64,000 nt of DNA from Priestia koreensis (GCF_001274935.1 NZ_LILC01000002.1:391924-455923), one strand, 5' to 3'; shown: positions 45,262 to 55,182, counted from the stretch's first letter. Numbers and translations are program-made. Notes: generated by a model not told the origin, from the sequence alone.

Positions 45262-46149
45262 ATGCAATTAATCGAATACAAGATGCTGATGGTTTTAGCA
45301 GAAGAATTAAATATGAGAAAAGCGTCAGAGCGTCTGTTTGTTTCTCAACCTGCTCTGTCACAACGTCTTCAGACAATCGAACGTGCGTGGGAGACGAAAA
45401 TATTTATCCGCTCTCAAAAAGGATTGGCGTTAACACCTGCAGGAGAAAAGATTGTCCAGTTTGCAAAAGAGGTTGTTGAAAAGCAAGAGAAGGTGAAAGA
45501 GGAAATACAGGCGTTGAATACACAAGTATATGGGACGCTCAAGCTAGCCGTTGCTTCCATTATTGGTCAGCACTGGATTCCGCAAATTTTAAAGCGGTTT
45601 GTAGAGGAATACCCGCATGCAAAAGTCTCGCTTGTGACGGGATGGAGCAGTGAGATGCTTCAGTACCTATACGAAGACCAAGTGCACCTAGGGATTATTA
45701 GAGGAAATCCTGATTGGAAAGGTGTGAAGGAACATATTTTAACAGATACGTTGAACCTCGTAGATACCGATATTACATCACTTGAGCAGCTGGCGACAAC
45801 GGACAAGCCGTTCATTCAATTTAAAAGTGACTCCACGTACTATCAAGAAATTCAAGAATGGTGGCATCAGCAATTTCAAACGAGTCCAAAGCGCACGATT
45901 GTAGTAGACCAAATTGAAACGTGTAAGCAAATGGCGCTGAACGGAATAGGATTTGCGATCTTGCCTTCGATCGCCTTGACGAAAGAGGATAAACGAATTA
46001 ATCGCATTCCGCTACTTGATGAATATGGTAAGCCCCTAACGCGTGATACGTGGCTAATTGGCTATGAATCCACTTTCCATTTAAAACAGGTGAAAGCCTT
46101 TGTGGAGGTCGTGCAACAGTATGTGAAGGAGCATTTAGACGAATACTAA
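45262..46149 (+). CDS. ccpC: LysR-family regulator CcpC
   Basis: Citrate-responsive repressor of TCA genes (citZ, citB) and of itself. 295 residues; the first 60 (MLMVLAEELNMRKASERLFVSQPALSQRLQTIE) carry the helix-turn-helix and are nearly the same as B. subtilis CcpC as I recall it. The effector domain (about 90-290) should bind citrate. ATG 45262 follows AAAGGAAGGAC; a longer frame from 45199 overlaps the operator and is unlikely. Confidence 0.93.
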   Translation: MQLIEYKMLMVLAEELNMRKASERLFVSQPALSQRLQTIERAWETKIFIRSQKGLALTPAGEKIVQFAKEVVEKQEKVKEEIQALNTQVYGTLKLAVASIIGQHWIPQILKRFVEEYPHAKVSLVTGWSSEMLQYLYEDQVHLGIIRGNPDWKGVKEHILTDTLNLVDTDITSLEQLATTDKPFIQFKSDSTYYQEIQEWWHQQFQTSPKRTIVVDQIETCKQMALNGIGFAILPSIALTKEDKRINRIPLLDEYGKPLTRDTWLIGYESTFHLKQVKAFVEVVQQYVKEHLDEY

Positions 46150-46294
46150 TTCCATCTCGTTCGTGAAGTGAAAGGTTTCGTAGGTTGATTTGTGCGAAAT
46201 ACACGTGAATCGGCTATAGGAAGCGTATTTGTCGATAAATGAAACGGAAAAGGCAGAGATCCGCAACTATTGGTGAATTAATCAAAGTTCAAGC

Positions 46295-46323
46295 TTGTCA
46301 TGAAGAGTGCAGTTTGTTAAATT
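46295..46323 (+). promoter_or_regulatory. Promoter of dapH
   Basis: TTGTCA (46295-46300) and TAAATT (46318-46323), spacing 17. Confidence 0.6.
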
Positions 46324-46363
46324 AGTAAAATAGAATGTAGCTTACTTAAGGAGGAAATACATA

Positions 46364-47083
46364 ATGAAAATGATGGATGCAAATGAAATTATTTCATTTA
46401 TTCAAAATAGTACTAAATCAACACCTGTAAAAGTATACGTAAAAGGTGAAGTAGAAGGCATTGATTTCGGCGCAGATTCGAAGACATTTGTGAACGGAAA
46501 CTCTGGTGTTGTTTTCGGTGAATGGAAAGACATCAAAGCAGCTCTAGAAGCAAACGAAGGAAAAATTGAAGACTACGTGGTTGAAAACGACCGTCGTAAC
46601 TCAGCGATTCCATTACTTGATATGAAAGGCATCAAAGCACGCATTGAGCCAGGTGCAATTATTCGTGACCAAGTCGAAATTGGTGACAATGCTGTAATCA
46701 TGATGGGTGCTTCTATTAACATCGGTTCTGTGATCGGTGAAGGAACAATGATCGACATGAACGTTGTTCTTGGCGGACGTGCAACAGTAGGTAAAAACTG
46801 TCATATCGGCGCGGGTTCTGTTCTTGCTGGGGTTATTGAGCCACCTTCTGCTAAGCCAGTTGTTATTGAAGACGATGTAGTAGTAGGAGCAAATGCGGTC
46901 GTTCTTGAAGGTGTAACGGTAGGAAAAGGTGCAGTTGTAGCAGCAGGTGCAATCGTAGTAAACGACGTTCCTCCATACACAGTTGTAGCAGGTACGCCAG
47001 CTCGCGTGATCAAAGAAATCGACGAGAAAACAAAATCAAAAACAGAAATTAAGCAAGAGCTTCGTCAACTAGGCGAAGAGTAA
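46364..47083 (+). CDS. dapH: Tetrahydrodipicolinate N-acetyltransferase
   Basis: Second-branch enzyme of diaminopimelate/lysine synthesis: acetylates tetrahydrodipicolinate with acetyl-CoA. 239 residues; the second half (about 90-220) is a left-handed parallel beta-helix of hexapeptide repeats ([47 protein letters not shown]). AAGGAGG before the ATG. The next gene, dapL, does the deacetylation step. The product feeds cell-wall precursors. Confidence 0.97.
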   Translation: MKMMDANEIISFIQNSTKSTPVKVYVKGEVEGIDFGADSKTFVNGNSGVVFGEWKDIKAALEANEGKIEDYVVENDRRNSAIPLLDMKGIKARIEPGAIIRDQVEIGDNAVIMMGASINIGSVIGEGTMIDMNVVLGGRATVGKNCHIGAGSVLAGVIEPPSAKPVVIEDDVVVGANAVVLEGVTVGKGAVVAAGAIVVNDVPPYTVVAGTPARVIKEIDEKTKSKTEIKQELRQLGEE

Positions 47084-47112
47084 AAATGAGCTTATAGACG
47101 TTAATCTATCGT

Positions 47113-47143
47113 AAAAGAGCGTGGAGATGTTCCGCGCTCTTTG
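47113..47143 (+). terminator. Hairpin between dapH and dapL
   Basis: AAAGAGCGTGGA / TCCGCGCTCTTT, 12 pairs with one wobble, followed by TTTGTGT. It may act as a partial terminator that lowers dapL relative to dapH, or protect the dapH message. Confidence 0.6.
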
Positions 47144-47177
47144 TGTATAGTGAGGTAACAGTAGGAGGAAAAACGGA

Positions 47178-48305
47178 ATGAACACAGAACAGTTAATTCG
47201 AATAAGACGCGAATTACATCAAATTCCTGAACTGGGATTTCAGGAAACAAAAACGCAGCGATATTTACTTAATTACATACATAGCCTCCCATCAGAGCGT
47301 TTGGAAATCAAAGAATGGAGAACAGGAATTTTCGTCAAGGTGCTCGGGAACAACCCTACTCAAACGATTGGCTATCGAACAGATATTGACGGCTTGCCGA
47401 TTACAGAAGAGACGGGATATGATTTTCAGTCTGTGCACGACGGAATGATGCATGCTTGTGGCCATGATGTTCATATGACAATTGCGCTAGGTGTTCTTAC
47501 ACACGTTGTTGAGAATCCGATTGATGATCATGTGCTCTTTTTATTTCAACCAGCAGAAGAAGGCCCAGGTGGTGCACAGCCGATGCTAGAAAGCGACGTT
47601 ATGAAAGAATGGATGCCTGATTTCATAATGGCGCTTCACGTAGCACCGGAGTATCCTGTTGGAGCGATCGCGACGAAGGAGGGGCTTTTATTTGCGAACA
47701 CGTCAGAGCTCTATATTGATTTAAAAGGGAAAGGCGGTCATGCTGCTTATCCCCACCAAGCAAATGATATGGTAGTGGCTGCTTGTTCTCTCGTCTCACA
47801 GCTACAGTCTGTTGTCGCACGTAACGTGGATCCTCTAGATAGTGCAGTAATCACAATAGGGAAAATTACGGGGGGAACCGTCCAAAATATTATTGCAGAA
47901 AAAGCGCGCCTTGAGGGAACGATTCGAACCCTTTCACCAGAGTCTATGAAAAGAGTAAAGGAACGAATTGAAGCGCTCGTAAAAGGGGTAGAAGTAGGTT
48001 ATCACTGTCAGACAGAGATTGACTACGGTGCGATGTATCATCAGGTCTACAATCACGAGATGGAAACACGTGCGTTTATGAACTTTGTAGAGGACGAAAC
48101 AGATGTAGAGCTTATTGAGTGTAAAGAAGCAATGACGGGTGAAGACTTCGGATATTTGTTAAAAGATATTCCAGGGTTTATGTTTTGGCTAGGCGTGCAG
48201 TCTGAATACGGCTTGCACCACTCAAAGCTTAAACCGAATGAAAAGGCGATTGATGTTGCGGTTTCGCTAGTCACACAGTATATGAGAAAAAAAGGCACAC
48301 GCTAA
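47178..48305 (+). CDS. dapL: N-acetyldiaminopimelate deacetylase
   Basis: M20 amidohydrolase, 375 residues, removing acetate from N-acetyl-LL-diaminopimelate. Metal and catalytic motifs: [38 protein letters not shown] and HHSKLKPNE near the end, with a dimer lid domain (about 175-290). Matches YkuR of B. subtilis (374 residues). AGGAGG before ATG. Often annotated as hippurate hydrolase, but the dapH neighbour settles the role. Confidence 0.95.
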   Translation: MNTEQLIRIRRELHQIPELGFQETKTQRYLLNYIHSLPSERLEIKEWRTGIFVKVLGNNPTQTIGYRTDIDGLPITEETGYDFQSVHDGMMHACGHDVHMTIALGVLTHVVENPIDDHVLFLFQPAEEGPGGAQPMLESDVMKEWMPDFIMALHVAPEYPVGAIATKEGLLFANTSELYIDLKGKGGHAAYPHQANDMVVAACSLVSQLQSVVARNVDPLDSAVITIGKITGGTVQNIIAEKARLEGTIRTLSPESMKRVKERIEALVKGVEVGYHCQTEIDYGAMYHQVYNHEMETRAFMNFVEDETDVELIECKEAMTGEDFGYLLKDIPGFMFWLGVQSEYGLHHSKLKPNEKAIDVAVSLVTQYMRKKGTR

Positions 48306-48336
48306 AATTTTGTATAATTTACCTCTAGTGGGGACA

Positions 48337-48391
48337 GCTTATAAAGGTACACGCTACTTTTTATAGTAGTGGCTTATGACGCTTTATAAGC
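48337..48391 (+). promoter_or_regulatory. Structured leader of ykuS with competing pairings
   Basis: GCTTATAAAG (48337-48346) can pair with CTTTATAAGC (48382-48391) over ten bases, enclosing a 7-bp hairpin CGCTACT / AGTAGTG (48352-48371). A second GCTTAT (48372-48377) can pair with the same ATAAGC (48386-48391), so two folds compete. A TATAAT box lies at 48313-48318 and the ribosome site starts at 48406. Confidence 0.55.
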
Positions 48392-48419
48392 GATACCACA
48401 TTTACGGAGGTAAAAATTA

Positions 48420-48665
48420 ATGGCTAAAATTGGTGTAGAAGCAGGTTTAACGGACGTACAGCAAGCATTACAAGAAATGGGGCATGAAGTGGTTCAACTT
48501 CATCAAGAAAGTGATGCACAGGGCTGTGATTGCTGCGTAATTACAGGACAAGACCAAAACGTGATGGGAATTGCGAACACAGTAACACAAGGATCTGTTA
48601 TCCAAGCAAGTGGATTAACGGCAAATGAAATTTGTGAGCAAGTAGGCTCAAGAGTTCAAGGATAA
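48420..48665 (+). CDS. ykuS: YkuS family protein (UPF0180)
   Basis: 81 residues. [23 protein letters not shown] and [17 protein letters not shown] are the UPF0180 family signature. The fold looks like a small alpha/beta domain with a Cys cluster (C-D-C-C) that may bind metal or sense redox state. Function unknown. ACGGAGG ten bases before the ATG. The gene has its own leader and terminator. Confidence 0.92.
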   Translation: MAKIGVEAGLTDVQQALQEMGHEVVQLHQESDAQGCDCCVITGQDQNVMGIANTVTQGSVIQASGLTANEICEQVGSRVQG

Positions 48666-48696
48666 AAAAAGGATGCCAATCGGCATCCTTTTTTTA
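48665..48696. terminator. Bidirectional terminator, ykuS / ykuT
   Basis: AAAAGGATGCC / GGCATCCTTTT with an AATC loop, long A and T runs at both ends. Confidence 0.92.
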
Positions 48697-49563
48697 AGTC
48701 GTTTGTGCAGAAGGCTGAGTGCCTTCATCTTTTTTTACGAACACTTGATGTGGGTACGGAATATCAATTCCATTTGCATCAAGCGCCTCTTTAATCGCTT
48801 TACGTAGCTGACGTTCTACGCCCCACTGCTCTCCGTTTACCGTTTTTCCGATAATACGAATCACAACGTCTGAAGAACCAAGGTCTTGCACCCCTACTAC
48901 ATTTGGTCCGTCTACGATGTTTTCATTTTCAAGCGCAACGCGATCACACGTCTCCTGAAGAACCGTAATGGCTCGGTCAATGTCATCGTCATATGAAATA
49001 CCAATGTCAATTAGCGCACGCATAGTACCTCGTGAGTGGTTGCTTAAGCTTGTAATTTCACGATTCGGAACATAATGAAGCGTTCCGTCAAAACCTCTGA
49101 TATGAGTTGTGCGTAGACCTACGGCTTCAACAATACCTGAGAAGCTTCCAGTCGTCACGTAGTCTCCTACGTCTAATTGTTTTTCTAATAAAAGAAAAAA
49201 GCCTGTCACAATGTCGCTTACAAGACCTTGTGCACCAAATCCGATGGCAAGTCCCACTACTCCAGCACCAGCAAGCAGTGCGGTTGCGTGAACGCCGAAC
49301 GTTTCAAAAATCATGACGACAAAAATAAAGATCAGCACGTAGCTAAAGACGTTTGCAATTAAGCTCTTTAACGTTAAGGCGCGACCATTTGAAATATTGT
49401 CACGTTCCATTGCTTTTGTAAATGAACGCTCAATGATTTTTTGACCGATCGAGCGAAGAATAGCAAATGCGATGAGAAGGCCAATGAGCTTTAAGATCAC
49501 AATTCCTGCGTTCGCTAACAGCGCCTCCCATTCAAATTGTTGCAGGTTAAGCTTATCCCACAT
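48694..49563 (-). CDS. ykuT: Small-conductance mechanosensitive channel (MscS family, YkuT)
   Basis: 289 residues, three membrane helices (about 15-40, 65-90, 95-125). The pore helix ALLAGAGVVGLAIGFGAQGLVSDIVTG has the Gly/Ala packing of MscS. The cytoplasmic beta and vestibule domains follow. It opens at membrane tension to release solutes on osmotic downshock. ATG 49563 is preferred over ATG 49575, which is too close to AAAGG. Confidence 0.92.
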   Translation of the reverse strand: MWDKLNLQQFEWEALLANAGIVILKLIGLLIAFAILRSIGQKIIERSFTKAMERDNISNGRALTLKSLIANVFSYVLIFIFVVMIFETFGVHATALLAGAGVVGLAIGFGAQGLVSDIVTGFFLLLEKQLDVGDYVTTGSFSGIVEAVGLRTTHIRGFDGTLHYVPNREITSLSNHSRGTMRALIDIGISYDDDIDRAITVLQETCDRVALENENIVDGPNVVGVQDLGSSDVVIRIIGKTVNGEQWGVERQLRKAIKEALDANGIDIPYPHQVFVKKDEGTQPSAQTT

Positions 49564-49822
49564 TACAGTAATCATCCTTTCTTAATTCGAAGTGCAAAAG
49601 ATATGTATGTTGCCCTTTTCCCTCATCTTTGTAGCAATAAACTACAAAAAATGTTATTCGTATATAGCTTTACCAAAGATGCTTAAAATGTGCAAGAGAA
49701 GATCGGATTAGGACTAAACTCGCCGAGTGGTCTAGAATCACAGGGAGAAAAGCAATCAGTCTGACATTCTTTACTAATAAAGTGCAGGGACCACAATAAA
49801 CTAATAAGAGGGGGGAGCCAAG

Positions 49823-50275
49823 ATGAAACTACGTGATACAATGCCAGAGTTAGTTGGGGCAAGCATGTGGATCAATGGAGAGACGTCTACAGAACAGCTT
49901 ATAGGGAAAAAAGCAACGTTAATTCATTTCTGGTCGGTAAGCTGTCATTTATGTAAAGAAGCCATGTCTCACATTAATGATTTTCGTGATCTTTATCAAG
50001 AACAGCTTCAGGTAGTCGCAGTTCATATGCCTCGCTCAAAAGCTGATTTGAATACAGAAGAAATTCAGCGTATAGCAGTAGAAGAGAACATGACTCAGCC
50101 TATTTTTATCGATCATGAGCAAACGTTAACAGCAGCTTTTGACAATCAATATGTCCCCGCTTATTATTTGTTTGATCGTGATGGTCGGCTCCGTCATTTT
50201 CAAGCAGGTGGAAGTGGAATGAAGGTGCTAAAAAAGCGGCTTCAGCGGATACTTACTGAGATAAGAAATGAATGA
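49823..50275 (+). CDS. ykuV: Thioredoxin-like disulfide oxidoreductase YkuV
   Basis: 150 residues, thioredoxin fold of the TlpA/AhpC type with active site Cys41-His-Leu-Cys44 (HFWSVSCHLCKEA) and cis-Pro in YVPAYYLFD. No signal peptide or membrane anchor, as in B. subtilis YkuV (148), so cytoplasmic thiol reduction is expected. GAGGGGGGAG before the ATG. Confidence 0.93.
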   Translation: MKLRDTMPELVGASMWINGETSTEQLIGKKATLIHFWSVSCHLCKEAMSHINDFRDLYQEQLQVVAVHMPRSKADLNTEEIQRIAVEENMTQPIFIDHEQTLTAAFDNQYVPAYYLFDRDGRLRHFQAGGSGMKVLKKRLQRILTEIRNE

Positions 50276-50278
50276 GGA

Positions 50279-50310
50279 GAAAGCGTGAGTGTTATTCTCA
50301 CGCTTTTTAT
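50279..50310 (+). terminator. Terminator of ykuV
   Basis: AAAGCGTGAG / CTCACGCTTT with T5. Confidence 0.88.
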
Positions 50311-50409
50311 CGTGCATATAGAAAATTTTCTACATGCTTTTTGTCATTAAGGAAAAGATAGATAGTGAAAAAGTCGAATGATTTAGGAATGAAAGTGAGG
50401 ATACATAAA

Positions 50410-51306
50410 ATGAAATTAGGTATGGTAGGCTTAGGGAAAATGGGTGCAAACTTAGTGTTGAACTTACTTGATCATAAGCACAAAGTCGTAGCGTTTGATG
50501 TAAACGATGAGGCGGTAAAAAAAATCGAAGGCGAAGGAGCAACCGGTGCACATTCACTTCAAGAGCTTATTGAAAATTTAAGCAAGCCTCGTATCGTTTG
50601 GATGATGGTTCCTGCGGGTGAAATTACGGAGAGCGTGATCGAGAAGCTTCTTACTTATATGGAAGCAGACGATATCCTCATTGACGGAGGGAATGCATTT
50701 TACAAAGATTCACTGCGACGTGCAGACGAAGCAAAGAAAAAAGGCATTCACTACTTCGATGTTGGAACAAGTGGAGGAATGGAAGGAGCTCGTCACGGAG
50801 CTTGTATGATGATCGGTGGGGATGAATCGGTCTTCAAAACGATCGAGCCGATTTTCCAAGACATTAATGTTGAAAAAGGCTACTTGTACACCGGTGCAGT
50901 TGGAAGCGGTCATTTCTTGAAGATGGTGCATAATGGCATCGAGTACGGAATGATGCAGGCAATTGCTGAAGGATTTGATGTGTTAGAGAAGAGTGAGTTT
51001 GATTATGATTTTGAAGGTGTCGCTCGCGTATGGAATCATGGATCAGTCATTCGCTCATGGTTGGTTGAACTGATGGAAAGAGCATTTTCAAAAGATCCAA
51101 AGCTCTCCAATATTCGGGGCATTATGAACTCGTCTGGAGAAGGAAAGTGGACGTTGGAAACAGCGCTTGATCTTCAAGTACCAACACCGGTCATTGCCCT
51201 GTCTCTTATCATGCGCTATCGTTCATTAGAAGATGATACGTTTACTGGGAAAGTGGTAGCGGCCTTACGTAATGAATTTGGTGGACATGCAGTAGAAAAA
51301 AACTAG
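50410..51306 (+). CDS. 6-phosphogluconate dehydrogenase, short NAD-type (GndA/YqeC-like)
   Basis: 298 residues, oxidative decarboxylation of 6-phosphogluconate to ribulose-5-phosphate. Rossmann motif GMVGLGKMGANL, then MVPAG, DGGNAFYKDS, TSGGMEGARHG, catalytic Lys in HFLKMVHNGIEYG and GEGKWT. The short length matches YqeC-type enzymes and not the 470-residue Gnd. ATG 50410 gives MKLGMVG; the earlier frame start at 50365 lacks family-like sequence. B. subtilis has rok in this neighbourhood, so this is a local difference. Confidence 0.92.
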   Translation: MKLGMVGLGKMGANLVLNLLDHKHKVVAFDVNDEAVKKIEGEGATGAHSLQELIENLSKPRIVWMMVPAGEITESVIEKLLTYMEADDILIDGGNAFYKDSLRRADEAKKKGIHYFDVGTSGGMEGARHGACMMIGGDESVFKTIEPIFQDINVEKGYLYTGAVGSGHFLKMVHNGIEYGMMQAIAEGFDVLEKSEFDYDFEGVARVWNHGSVIRSWLVELMERAFSKDPKLSNIRGIMNSSGEGKWTLETALDLQVPTPVIALSLIMRYRSLEDDTFTGKVVAALRNEFGGHAVEKN

Positions 51307-51315
51307 AGAAGATGG

Positions 51316-51344
51316 AAGACCACGGATATCCGTGGTCTTTTTCT
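51316..51344 (+). terminator. Terminator of the 6PGDH gene
   Basis: AAGACCACGG / CCGTGGTCTT with an ATAT loop and a T5 tail. Confidence 0.88.
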
Positions 51345-51572
51345 ACGTCTAAAGTCGTAGAGAAGTTCAATCCAATGGCGGTCGCTGACTTTCTTTGTTC
51401 CGCGTATTCTATAACTGCATTATGTCTTGTAACCGGTATTAAAATAACAGAAAATATTACTTTTTTAAAATATTTTAAAAAATACAAAAAAGTATGGAAA
51501 TTTATTTCGAAAACCGATATATTTAATAATACGTTTTCCAATTTGAATAAAAAATGGAAGAAGGAGGATGCT

Positions 51573-53312
51573 ATGGAAACGTTTAAAAAACTAAAGGGCT
51601 TTTACTTGCCTTTTCGATCCTATTTTTATTGGTCCGTTCTTTGTTTATTTGTTGTAACAGCAATCACAGTTGTCTATCCAATTGTGCTTCAATACACAAT
51701 TGATAGTGTCGTATTGAAGGAAAATTATCAGGTAGTTCCATATGTAGCAATTGGTTTTGTCCTACTTATGATAGTGAAGGGCGGAGCTACGTACGTTCAG
51801 CAATACTACGGAGACTTATTTGGAATTCGTTCCGTGTATGAATTGCGAAACGCCTTGTACAAAAAGCTACAGGTACTACCATTCGCCTACTATGATAATG
51901 CGAAAACGGGTGATTTAATGTCTCGTTTAACCGCGGATGTGGAAGGATTTCGCTTTTTCCTTTCATTTGGTTTTTCGGAGCTAATCCGGTTTGTACTTTT
52001 AATCATTGCTAGTTTTAGCGTCATGTTTTACTATTCTATCCCGCTTACGATTGCGACAATCGTCGCTTTACCGTTTCTCTCAATCGTTGTGTATAAGTTT
52101 GACAAACGCGTTCACCCCGCATTTCGGGACGTGCGAAAAACGTTTGGTCGTTTAAATACAAATGTACAAGAGAATATAAGCGGAATTAATACGGTAAAAG
52201 CACTATCGCGCGAATCGTTCCAAACGAATAAATTTAACCAGTCCAATGCTGATTATAAAGACCGCTATTTGCAAACGTCTGAAGTGTGGGCGAAGTATTT
52301 TCCTTTGATGGAATTTATCGGGAACCTATCTGTCGTCGCACTGCTTTCTTATGGTGGTTATTTAGTGATGGAAGGAACGGTCAAACCTGGTGAATTAGTA
52401 GCCTTTTTTAGCTTAACTACATACTTAATGTGGCCGATTATGAACTTAGGGTTCGTAATTAACATGTTCTCGCAGTCAAAAGCATCGGGTGAGCGCTTAT
52501 TAGAAATCTTGGATGAAGAAGAAAAGGTACACGAACCTGTTGCAGAATTACAGCCTTTAAAAGGAAAAGTACAGTTTCAGAACGTTTCTCTTCAATATCC
52601 GAATGAAAGTAAAATGGCACTTGAAAACGTATCATTTCAAGCAGATCCAGGCAGCGTGATTGGGTTAATTGGTGCAACCGGATCTGGTAAAACGAGCTTA
52701 ACAAGACTTATTACAAGATTTTATGAGCCAAAAGATGGCCAAATCTTGCTAGATGATCGAGATATTAAAGACTATTCTCTTTCAAGCCTTCGTCATCACA
52801 TTGGCTTTGTACTTCAAGAGACGTTTCTGTTCTCGTCAACAATCAAAACCAATATTGCCTATGGTCGTCCAGAAGCAACGATGGACGAAATCATAGAAGC
52901 TGCCAAGCGCGCACAAGCACATGAGTTTATTATGGAGCTTGCAGATGGCTATGATACGATGCTCGGAGAACGAGGGTTAGGATTATCAGGAGGGCAGAAG
53001 CAGCGTATCGCCATTGCCCGTGCCCTTTTATTAAACCCTAGTATTCTCGTATTAGATGATGCAACAAGTGCTGTGGATATGGAAACAGAACATCAAATTC
53101 AACTCGCATTAAAAGAAGTAATGAAAAACCGTACAACGTTTATTATTGCGCATCGCATTTCTTCGTTAAAGCACGCAGATGAAATTTTAGTGTTTGACGA
53201 TGGAATTGTAGCGGAACGTGGTACACACGAGCAATTATTGAAAAATAACGGACCGTATGAACGAATCTATGATATTCAATATCAAGATCAGCATGCAGTT
53301 ACGAGTGCATAG
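51573..53312 (+). CDS. yknU: ABC exporter half-transporter YknU
   Basis: 579 residues: six-helix exporter domain (about 15-300) fused to an ATPase (about 335-575). Walker A GATGSGKTS near 367, signature LSGGQ, Walker B LVLDD. The residue after the Walker B Asp is Asp496 instead of the catalytic Glu. Together with the partner gene this indicates a heterodimer with one weakened ATP site. ATG 51573 follows AAGGAGG; a longer open frame upstream begins inside the preceding terminator and was not used. Confidence 0.93.
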   Translation: METFKKLKGFYLPFRSYFYWSVLCLFVVTAITVVYPIVLQYTIDSVVLKENYQVVPYVAIGFVLLMIVKGGATYVQQYYGDLFGIRSVYELRNALYKKLQVLPFAYYDNAKTGDLMSRLTADVEGFRFFLSFGFSELIRFVLLIIASFSVMFYYSIPLTIATIVALPFLSIVVYKFDKRVHPAFRDVRKTFGRLNTNVQENISGINTVKALSRESFQTNKFNQSNADYKDRYLQTSEVWAKYFPLMEFIGNLSVVALLSYGGYLVMEGTVKPGELVAFFSLTTYLMWPIMNLGFVINMFSQSKASGERLLEILDEEEKVHEPVAELQPLKGKVQFQNVSLQYPNESKMALENVSFQADPGSVIGLIGATGSGKTSLTRLITRFYEPKDGQILLDDRDIKDYSLSSLRHHIGFVLQETFLFSSTIKTNIAYGRPEATMDEIIEAAKRAQAHEFIMELADGYDTMLGERGLGLSGGQKQRIAIARALLLNPSILVLDDATSAVDMETEHQIQLALKEVMKNRTTFIIAHRISSLKHADEILVFDDGIVAERGTHEQLLKNNGPYERIYDIQYQDQHAVTSA

Positions 53313-53323
53313 GAGGTGTGGAC

Positions 53324-55147
53324 ATGAAACAGTCAAAAGAAAAACTCGTCAAAAATCGTTTTTATTACCCAACGGATCAGGTAATTGATAAGCCGTTCAA
53401 CTGGAAACAGATGCTGCGCTTATTCAGCTACTTAAAACCTTATCGCAAGAAGCTTCTTCCGCTTGCGTTCTTAACGGTTATTATTACGACGATTGTACGA
53501 CTAGCAGCACCTATTCTAATCGGAGTATATACGCTCGATCATGCGATTAAAAACAAAGATCAAAATTTGTTATGGACGCTTGTAGCAATTATTTTTGGGC
53601 TTTATCTTGTATCTTATATTGCCAATATTTTTCGAATTCGCTGGATGAATCAGCTTGGTCAAAACGTGATTTATGACTTGCGAAAGCATTTGTTTACGCA
53701 CGTACAAAGTCTTTCGCATCGTTTTTTTGATTCAAGATCAGCGGGTTCGATCCTTGTTCGAATCATGAATGATATTAACTCCCTTCAGGAGCTTTTTACG
53801 AGCGGTGTTATTAACTTATTGATGGATATGATTTTGCTTATTGGTGTTATTGCCGTCTTATTCTCTTTAAGCCCGTCGCTTAGCATCGCTGTCATGATCA
53901 TTTTACCGCTTATGTTCTTCATTTCGACGAGCCTGCGCCGCAATATTCGTCGATCTTGGCAGAATGTACGGCTAAAGCAAGCAAAGCTAAATTCACATTT
54001 GAATGAGAGCATTCAAGGAATTCGCGTCACGCAAGCATTTAATCAGGAAACAGAAAATATTGCATTTTTTGATGGTGTAAATACAGAAACATACGAAAGC
54101 TGGCGAAGCGCTACACGTAAAAACGCCATGTTTCGTCCGTTTGTGGAAATGTCGAACGCGCTTGGAACAGCCATTTTATTATGGTACGGGACAACGCTTA
54201 TCGCAGATGGAACGTTGACGATTGGGAAATTTGTTTCATTTGCGTTTTATCTCGGAATGTTTTGGGAGCCGATTTCTCGAATGGGGCAAGTCTACAACCA
54301 ACTTTTAATGGGAATGGCGTCTTCAGAGCGTATTTTTGAATTTCTAGATGAGAAGCCGCTCGTTGATGAAAAAGACAATGCAAAGCACTTAGACGAGATT
54401 AAAGGGAAAATTGAGTTTGAGGAAGTTGAATTTTCCTACGATCAAAAACGCTTGGCGTTAAAAGGAATTTCTCTCACAATGGAAGCGGGGGAAACAGTTG
54501 CACTCGTTGGGCATACGGGTTCTGGAAAAACGTCCATTGCCAACCTAATTACGCGTTTTTACGATCCAACAAGCGGAAGAGTGAAAATAGATGGCATTGA
54601 TATTCGTGATGTGACCGTATCAAGCCTGCGCTCACGCATCAGTGTGGTACTTCAGGATACGTTTATCTTTTCGGGTACCATTATGGAAAATATCCGCTTT
54701 GGACGTCCTGACGCAACAGATGAGGACGTGATTCGTGCTGCGAAAGCTGTTGGGGCCGATGAGTTTATTTTAAAGCTGAAAAATGGCTACGATACAGAAG
54801 TCGAAGAGCGAGGAAATATCTTATCTGTAGGGGAGAGACAGCTTTTATCATTTGCGCGAACGCTGCTTGCTGATCCAAGCATTATTATTCTAGACGAAGC
54901 AACAGCAAGCATTGACACCGAGACGGAGCTCATTATTCAAAATGCGCTTCGAACCTTATTGAAGGGCCGCACAGCCATTATGATTGCGCATCGTCTGTCA
55001 ACCATTCGTGAGGCAGATAAAATCTTTGTTCTAAATCACGGGGAGATTGAAGAGTTTGGAAATCATCAGGAGCTGATGAGGCAACAAGGTGTTTATTACG
55101 AATTAGTAAAAGCACAGTTTCGTATGATTGATTCAACGTCAGCTTGA
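53324..55147 (+). CDS. yknV: ABC exporter half-transporter YknV
   Basis: 607 residues: six membrane helices (about 35-330) and an ATPase (about 370-605). Walker A GHTGSGKTS, Walker B ILDEATASID with the catalytic Glu525, but the signature is LSVGE (500-504) in place of LSGGQ. The defects in YknU and YknV complement each other: the true catalytic site uses YknV Walker B with YknU LSGGQ. In heterodimeric exporters this is common. The start ATG is seven bases after AGGAGG, 11 bases after the yknU stop. Likely drug or peptide export. Confidence 0.93.
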   Translation: MKQSKEKLVKNRFYYPTDQVIDKPFNWKQMLRLFSYLKPYRKKLLPLAFLTVIITTIVRLAAPILIGVYTLDHAIKNKDQNLLWTLVAIIFGLYLVSYIANIFRIRWMNQLGQNVIYDLRKHLFTHVQSLSHRFFDSRSAGSILVRIMNDINSLQELFTSGVINLLMDMILLIGVIAVLFSLSPSLSIAVMIILPLMFFISTSLRRNIRRSWQNVRLKQAKLNSHLNESIQGIRVTQAFNQETENIAFFDGVNTETYESWRSATRKNAMFRPFVEMSNALGTAILLWYGTTLIADGTLTIGKFVSFAFYLGMFWEPISRMGQVYNQLLMGMASSERIFEFLDEKPLVDEKDNAKHLDEIKGKIEFEEVEFSYDQKRLALKGISLTMEAGETVALVGHTGSGKTSIANLITRFYDPTSGRVKIDGIDIRDVTVSSLRSRISVVLQDTFIFSGTIMENIRFGRPDATDEDVIRAAKAVGADEFILKLKNGYDTEVEERGNILSVGERQLLSFARTLLADPSIIILDEATASIDTETELIIQNALRTLLKGRTAIMIAHRLSTIREADKIFVLNHGEIEEFGNHQELMRQQGVYYELVKAQFRMIDSTSA

Positions 55148-55148
55148 T

Positions 55149-55182
55149 TAAGAAGAGGGTAACCATTGTGTTACCTTCTTTT
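55149..55182 (+). terminator. Terminator of yknUV
   Basis: GAAGAGGGTAAC / GTTACCTTCTT with a small bulge, then TTATTT. Confidence 0.75.

Noticed and set aside
49710-49765. Possible tRNA fragment (CTCGCCGAGTGGTCTAG)
   Set aside because: Only a short D-arm-like stretch; no anticodon arm, T-arm (GGTTCRA) or acceptor stem. ACTCG-C-CGAGT is just a small palindrome.
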